From: an uncultured Clostridia bacterium
Lineage (GTDB): Bacteria; Bacillota; Clostridia; TANB77; CAG-508
Assembly: GCA_947632535.1 (NCBI GenBank)
Contig: CANRPR010000015.1
Coordinates: 1 to 33,642, forward strand
Direction of reading: 5' to 3'
DNA: 33,642 nt
Shown here: one piece after another, positions 28,584-33,642 of the stretch
How the letters are laid out: each line of letters opens with the position of its first letter
Position numbering within the stretch: the stretch's first letter is position 1
The notes under the pieces: model-generated
Databases searched by the model: none
What the model was told of the DNA's origin: nothing
What the model saw: only the letters and a program-made list of their open reading frames with translations
Made by a program: the position numbers and the translations under genes

Positions 28584-29018
28584 ATGCTAAAAAGAATAAT
28601 CACATTACTATTAGCTCTTTGTATAATGTTTGCTACATCTTTTGCATTTGCCTCTAATAATGCTGGTTCAGAAACTCAAGATTCTTTAAATAAAGCTGGA
28701 GATTCTGTACGAAATTTTGTAGATGATACTGGAAACGCTATCTCTGGTGGTGCAGATGCTATAGGAAATGGTATAAAAGACTTAGGTAATACTTTTAGTG
28801 CTGGTGCGGCTAGAGTAACAAACGATGATAGTAACAACAATAATGCTGGGACTTATACTACAGCAAGAACTTCAGCTGACTCTGATGGTTTTGCTGGAAT
28901 GAGTCGTACTACTTGGCTTTGGTTTATTATTGCTATAGCTACAGTTGCAATAGTTGCTTTAGTTTGGTATTATGCAATGCAAAATGATGTAAATTATAGA
29001 AAGAATAATAACGATTAA
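28584..29018 (+). CDS. Small secreted protein with C-terminal membrane helix
   Basis: 144 residues. Signal peptide 1-23 (KRIITLLLALCIMFATSFAFA), then a Gly/Asp/Asn-rich part (SLNKAGDSVRNFVDDTGNAI, then repeats of a similar kind), and a membrane helix (about 111-133) followed by YYAMQNDVNYRKNNND. AGGAGG lies 9 bases before the ATG. Its layout mirrors the gene at 28118 (signal peptide, low-complexity middle, tail helix), so the two may be related in function. Family not recognised. Confidence 0.72.
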   Translation: MLKRIITLLLALCIMFATSFAFASNNAGSETQDSLNKAGDSVRNFVDDTGNAISGGADAIGNGIKDLGNTFSAGAARVTNDDSNNNNAGTYTTARTSADSDGFAGMSRTTWLWFIIAIATVAIVALVWYYAMQNDVNYRKNNND

Positions 29019-29029
29019 AAAATCTTTAT

Positions 29030-29060
29030 AAAAGGGTGTACAATAATAGTACATCCTTTT
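29030..29060. terminator. Two-way terminator between the 28584 gene and uvrA
   Basis: AAAAGGGTGTAC and GTACATCCTTTT form a 12-bp stem (one G-U) around a 7-base loop; T-rich on both strands. It overlaps the uvrA stop codon at 29059-29061. Confidence 0.8.
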
Positions 29061-31884
29061 ACTTCTCTATATACTTTTTTAAGAATTTGCCTGTATATGA
29101 CTGTTCATTTCTTACTACTTGTTCTGGAGTTCCTACTGCAATAACCTGTCCACCCTTATCTCCACCTTCTGGTCCTAAATCTATAATATAATCTGCTGTT
29201 TTTATTAAATCCAAATTATGCTCTATAACAACAATGCTATTTCCCGTATCAACTAATCTGTGTAATATATCAACTAATCTATGAACATCTGCAATGTGTA
29301 ATCCTGTTGTTGGCTCGTCTAATATATATAATGTTTTGCCTGTAGCTTTTTTAGAAAGCTCAGTAGCAAGTTTAACACGCTGTGCTTCTCCTCCTGATAA
29401 TGTTGTAGATGGTTGGCCAAGTTTTATATATCCTAAACCAACATCATACAAAGTCTGTATTTTTTGTTTTATTCTAGGAATATTCTCAAAAAATTCTAAT
29501 GCTTCTTCAACTGTCATATCTAAAACATCAGATATATTTTTACCCTTATACTTTACTTCTAATGTTTCTCTATTATATCTTTTTCCTTTACATACTTCAC
29601 ATGGTACATATATGTCTGGTAAGAAATGCATCTCAATTCTTAAAATTCCATCTCCCGAACAAGCTTCGCATCTTCCACCTTCTACATTAAAACTAAATCT
29701 GCCTTTTGCATACCCTCTCATTTTGGCTTCATTTGTACCTGCAAAAATATCACGAATAATATCAAACACACCTGTATACGTTGCTGGATTAGAACGTGGC
29801 GTTCTTCCTATAGGTGATTGATCTATATTAATAATTTTATCTATATTACCTAATCCTTTTATTTCTTTACACTTTCCTGCTTTTTCGTTTGATTTATTTA
29901 TTTCTTTTGCAACTTGTTTATATAAAACTTCATTAATCAAGCTACTTTTTCCTGAACCTGAAACACCAGTAACACAAGTAAATACTCCTAATGGAATTTT
30001 TACATTAATGTTTTTCAAGTTATTTTGTTCTGCACCAATTATTTCAATATACTTTCCATTAGATTTTCTTCGTTTTTTTGGAACTTGAATTTGTTTTTTA
30101 CCACTTAAGTATTGACCTGTAATAGATGCCGGTACTTGTTTAATTTCTTCTGCAGTTCCCTGTGCAATTACATTTCCACCATGCACACCTGCTCCTGGAC
30201 CTATATCAATTACTTGGTCTGCAGCATACATAGTATCCTCATCATGTTCAACAACTAAAAGACTATTACCTAAATCCCTCAACTTTTTCAAAGTTGCAAG
30301 TAGTTTATCATTATCCCTTTGATGTAGCCCTATACTTGGTTCGTCTAATATATATAATACCCCTGTTAATCCAGAACCTATTTGTGTTGCTAAACGAATT
30401 CGCTGTGCCTCACCTCCAGATAATGTACCTGCTGGTCTTGATAAAGTTAGGTAATCCAGCCCAACATCTATCAAAAATTGTAGCCTTTTATTTAATTCTT
30501 TTATAATTTGCTCTGCTATCATTTGCTCTTTTTTAGCCAATTCTAGAGAATTAATAAATTCCTTAATTTTTACGATTGACATATCTGTAAGTTCATTTAT
30601 ATTTTTGTTTCCTACTCTAACTGCAAGGCTTTCATCTTTTAATCTTGCACCATGACAAGTAGGACATGCGCTTTCGCTCATATATAATTCATAAAAATCA
30701 CGCATTCCTTGTGATTTTGTTTCATTATACCTTCTATTTAATGTAGGCAAAACGCCTTCGAATGGAGTTCTAAATCTTCTAACTCCTGCTGCAGATTCAT
30801 ATTCAAAATCTATCTCTTCAGTACCTGTTCCATATAATATTTTTTCTAAAAATTCTCTTGGTAATTTCTTTATAGGTTGCTTTATATCCACATTATAATG
30901 CCTTGCAATGCTTTCAAAATACATTTTGGCCATTGTATCGCCTTTTTTCATTGTACTAGCACCAAATGCTTTTACTCCATCATATAAAGTTTTATTTTTA
31001 TCTGGAATAATTAAATCTTCGTCCATTCTCATTAAATAGCCTATTCCTGTACAAGTAGGACAAGCTCCAAATGGGTTGTTAAATGAAAACATTCTTGGTG
31101 ATAATTCTTCAAAGCTAATACCACAATCTGGGCAGGCATAATTTTGGCTAAACAATTTTTCTTCTTTTCCAACTATATCTATTAATACTAGATTATTTGC
31201 ATTTTTTAATGCTATTTCAACTGATTCTGCCAACCTGTTTCTGACTTCTTCTTTTACTACTAATCTATCTACAACAATTTCTACATTGTGCTTTTTCTTT
31301 CTATCTATTTCTAAATCGTCTGTTAATTCTACGATTTCTCCATCTATTCTAGCTCGTACAAAACCTTCTTTTACATACTCTTGAAGCAGTTTTACAAATT
31401 CTCCCTTTCTACCTCTTACTACTGGTGCTAAGACTTGTATTTTTGTGCCTTCTGGTAATTCCATTATTGAATCTACTATTTGGTCTACCGTTTGTTTTTC
31501 GATTTTTTTGCCACATTTAGGGCAATATGGTATACCAATTCTTGCATATAACAAACGAATATAATCATATATTTCTGTTACAGTACCAACTGTAGAACGA
31601 GGATTTTTTGATGTTGTTTTTTGGTCTATTGATATTGCTGGAGATAAGCCTTCAATTGATTCAACCTCTGGCTTTTCCATTAACCCCAAAAACTGTCGAG
31701 CATATGAAGACAAGCTTTCTACATACCTTCTTTGCCCTTCTGCATATAAAGTATCAAATGCTAAAGAGGATTTTCCAGATCCAGATAAACCTGTTATTAC
31801 TACCAATTTATCTCTAGGTATTTCTAAATTTATGTTTTTTAAGTTATGTTCTTTTGCTCCCTTGATTATTATTTTATCATTCAT
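29059..31884 (-). CDS. uvrA: Excinuclease ABC subunit A
   Basis: 941 residues, full length. UvrA scans DNA for damage and loads UvrB. Two ABC ATPase units: Walker [13 protein letters not shown] near 32-43 and [12 protein letters not shown] near 630-640; [12 protein letters not shown] and [12 protein letters not shown] signatures; [16 protein letters not shown] Walker B; zinc sites CPDCGISF...CPTC and CEACSGDG...CEVC. GGGGG ribosome site; promoter at 31909-31937. Triplet frame intact: its own Walker A glycines use GGA/GGT, not CGGN. Confidence 0.97.
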   Translation of the reverse strand: MNDKIIIKGAKEHNLKNINLEIPRDKLVVITGLSGSGKSSLAFDTLYAEGQRRYVESLSSYARQFLGLMEKPEVESIEGLSPAISIDQKTTSKNPRSTVGTVTEIYDYIRLLYARIGIPYCPKCGKKIEKQTVDQIVDSIMELPEGTKIQVLAPVVRGRKGEFVKLLQEYVKEGFVRARIDGEIVELTDDLEIDRKKKHNVEIVVDRLVVKEEVRNRLAESVEIALKNANNLVLIDIVGKEEKLFSQNYACPDCGISFEELSPRMFSFNNPFGACPTCTGIGYLMRMDEDLIIPDKNKTLYDGVKAFGASTMKKGDTMAKMYFESIARHYNVDIKQPIKKLPREFLEKILYGTGTEEIDFEYESAAGVRRFRTPFEGVLPTLNRRYNETKSQGMRDFYELYMSESACPTCHGARLKDESLAVRVGNKNINELTDMSIVKIKEFINSLELAKKEQMIAEQIIKELNKRLQFLIDVGLDYLTLSRPAGTLSGGEAQRIRLATQIGSGLTGVLYILDEPSIGLHQRDNDKLLATLKKLRDLGNSLLVVEHDEDTMYAADQVIDIGPGAGVHGGNVIAQGTAEEIKQVPASITGQYLSGKKQIQVPKKRRKSNGKYIEIIGAEQNNLKNINVKIPLGVFTCVTGVSGSGKSSLINEVLYKQVAKEINKSNEKAGKCKEIKGLGNIDKIINIDQSPIGRTPRSNPATYTGVFDIIRDIFAGTNEAKMRGYAKGRFSFNVEGGRCEACSGDGILRIEMHFLPDIYVPCEVCKGKRYNRETLEVKYKGKNISDVLDMTVEEALEFFENIPRIKQKIQTLYDVGLGYIKLGQPSTTLSGGEAQRVKLATELSKKATGKTLYILDEPTTGLHIADVHRLVDILHRLVDTGNSIVVIEHNLDLIKTADYIIDLGPEGGDKGGQVIAVGTPEQVVRNEQSYTGKFLKKYIEK

Positions 31885-31908
31885 TATATAGCCCCCTGTT
31901 ATGGAACT

Positions 31909-31937
31909 ATTTTACTTTATTTAATGTTGTTTGTCAA
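31909..31937 (-). promoter_or_regulatory. Sigma-A promoter of uvrA
   Basis: Minus strand: TTGACA (31937-31932), 17-base spacer, TAAAAT (31914-31909), about 25 bases from the ATG. The false triplet frame of the upstream gene would run through this promoter, another sign that its true stop is earlier (31989-31991). Confidence 0.85.
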
Positions 31938-31988
31938 TACTTTTTGCGAATTTTTGTTTGAAGGTTTTGGACTGATATATTTTATTTT

Positions 31989-33642
31989 TTAAAATGCCAG
32001 AGCTGGACGAAAACCGAACCAACTGCCCCGCACTACCGGTCGAAATGTTATACTGTAAAATTCCTCCATCAGCTCCGTCTTGAAAGGTTCCCCCCTTATT
32101 AATAAATGGCAATCGATAAGTACCCATTATTATACTATCTCCATCCCACGACGATAATACAGTTTGCGAAGTATCAGAAGGAAGCGACTTCCAGTTTAAG
32201 GCTCCTCCAACAACTCCAAAATAGCTGCTTTTCTCTGTTATTTCATTACTTCCTATTCCTTTTTTATTTTCTAATTTTTTCCATATTTCTTGTGCTAATT
32301 CATATCTTTTTTGTTCACATTTTTCTTCTTCACCTTCAATATTAACACCACTAGAAAATAAGTATTGTGTAATATCTTTTCCATTTATTGTTATATTCTT
32401 CTTATTTTGTTTTACCTCATCACTCACTTCATAAGTTTCCCAATATTTTGCATATGCTGATTTCAATTTATAGTATGCATCTGAACTCTCAGGCTTTATC
32501 TCCTCAAAATATTCTATACCATCATCATTATTTCCAACTTGATTTAGAACATCACCTCCTGTATCAAGAAACGCCGCTACATACTCAGCTCTTTCCCCAG
32601 ACATATCATATATTCCATAAACATTTCCAGTCGTACTCGCTAATTGTCCTAATGTTGAACTGTAACTATTCGTTGTTTCATCCCATGTATTATATTGTCC
32701 TTCATCTTCCGTTCCTTTGGATCCTGCTCCTGTATGAAAATCAAAACATATACCACCATTATTACTTCCATTTCCACTAATCTGTGGTACAACACCATAT
32801 TTACTATAGCATAAATAAGCCACTGCACCCCATTCTACATTCTTTATCAAGTGACTATCTACTATGCTACTCCATCCATATTTATTCAATGTATCATTTG
32901 TCATATTCATACATTGGTATTGACTTTCTCCAATTGTTATATGTCCCCAACTTATTGTATTTGGAATCACCTTTATATATGTACTTTCATCTGGCTCTTT
33001 TACATTCTCTTTTTCTCCTCCTGATGCATTTCCAACTGCTGTTCCATCTGCTATTGTTCCACTTGCCTCAAACTTGGCTACCCATATTCCTGTTAATTCT
33101 TCATCTCCAAATGTAAATGCTGGATGTACTATCTTTGGTGTTGCTTGTCCTTTGGATACTTTTGTCGAATCATAATTCTTTGGATATACTTTTCCATCTA
33201 TTCCAACATTTGAATTTCCTTTTATAAAGGTTATATCTATTCTTTCTGTTCCTGCTTTTTTCTTTTCATTTGTTTCACTTGGTTTCTCTGTATCTGATGT
33301 CTTATAATATCCTGCATTTATACTATATGCGTATCTTGGTATCCATACAAAAAATGTTGTTATCTTATCCATTGGTATTGTCGTTCCTACTGCTGCTGTT
33401 CTTAATTCCGCATTTTCGTCTGATACTGTTACTATATTCGCCCATTGCTTTGCATCATAATCATACCATTTATTTTCTCCCTTATTATCTTTTTGTGCTA
33501 CTTTCCATTTACTATCTGCATTATCATAGTATACTGGTATCATTCCTTCTGCTAATTTTGGCTGGTTTACTTTTGCTTCTTCGTTATATCCTTCTTCTGA
33601 TACTAATACTGTACTCATATAATTGTCTAAATTATCTAGTAT
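31989..33642 (-). CDS. FGE-sulfatase-like surface protein, CGGT quadruplet near the end; 5' end cut
   Basis: The frame is open at the right edge (an ATG at 33618 is internal, with open codons before it), so the start lies outside. It reads IPVYYDNADSKWKVAQKD, NKWYDYDAKQWANIV, FFVWIPRYAYSI, WVAKFEASG, NVEWGAVAYLCYSKYG, VYGIYDMSGERAEYVAA, YRLPFINKGGTFQDGADGG. This matches the formylglycine-generating-enzyme-like (SUMF1) fold found in gut Clostridia surface proteins, often with a prepilin-type start. As triplets the end becomes VRFSSSSGIL and runs on. Reading CGGT (32016-32013) as one residue gives AGQLVGFRPALAF and a TAA, the usual SUMF1-type ending, where the G of GFR is conserved. Catalytic cysteines are not evident; likely a binding or structural domain. 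Confidence 0.85.
32013..32016 (-). other. CGGT four-base Gly codon, FGE-like gene, 8th residue from the end
   Basis: Minus strand context TTG GTT CGGT TTT CGT CCA. Quadruplet reading gives L-V-G-F-R-P-A-L-A-F-stop, the family's typical ending with conserved Gly. Triplet reading gives L-V-R-F-S-S-S-S-G and overruns by some 20 codons into the uvrA promoter. Confidence 0.9.

Noticed and set aside
7073-32016. Sequencing or assembly errors as the cause of the six frameshifts
   Set aside because: All six are the same event (an extra C before GG making CGG in frame), not at homopolymer ends, while about 10,000 other codons show no other indel of this kind; a matching tRNA is present in the window. 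Raw reads would still be the final check.

Overview
This looks like a window from an uncultivated, very AT-rich, spore-forming-type Clostridia (Firmicutes) genome. SpoVG has a textbook sigma-H-type promoter; YlbF, class II Fba, Tgt/QueA, UvrA/UvrB and AGGAGG-type ribosome sites fit this placement. No taxon below class can be fixed from the sequence.

Layout. 1-9475 is housekeeping, nearly all on the minus strand: a clipped small gene, a tRNA-Gly with its own promoter and terminator, a YugP-like peptidase, a YlbF-family gene, a GT4 glycosyltransferase, fba, spoVG, and an operon of HEFLH-protease-like gene / queA / tgt / WG-repeat gene. 9560-12894 holds a small GC-richer plus-strand gene, uvrB and a RhuM-Fic/Doc gene. 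13238-27906 is one long minus-strand surface-polysaccharide operon (glycosyltransferases, radical SAM, acyltransferase, Wzy-like polymerase, ATP-grasp, Wzx-like flippase, UDP-GlcA epimerase, UDP-glucose dehydrogenase) with a damaged meso-diaminopimelate dehydrogenase gene at its 3' end. 28118-29018 has two small secreted/anchored proteins on the plus strand. 29059-33642 has uvrA and a clipped FGE-sulfatase-like surface protein.

Main result: natural four-base decoding. Five genes (queA twice, uvrB, a GT2 gene, a GT4-like gene, the FGE-like gene) need a +1 shift, and all six shift points are a CGG in the zero frame followed by A or T. Reading CGGA or CGGT as ONE residue restores full-length proteins. 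Where family knowledge fixes the residue it is glycine: UvrB Walker A GSGKT, QueA IAVGTTS, and GFRPALAF at the end of the FGE-like protein. Scanning by eye, I found no in-frame CGG triplet in the other recognisable genes (about 10,000 codons), although CGG is frequent out of frame. The only exception is one in the GC-richer, probably foreign, small gene at 9651-9884. The tRNA-Gly at 364-437 has the anticodon loop CTTCCGA: bases 34-37 are UCCG, the exact complement of CGGA, on a body with normal glycine identity elements. The coherent reading is that CGG has lost its arginine meaning here and CGGN (at least CGGA and CGGT) is a quadruplet glycine codon read by this tRNA. A standard pipeline would call these genes frameshifted pseudogenes.
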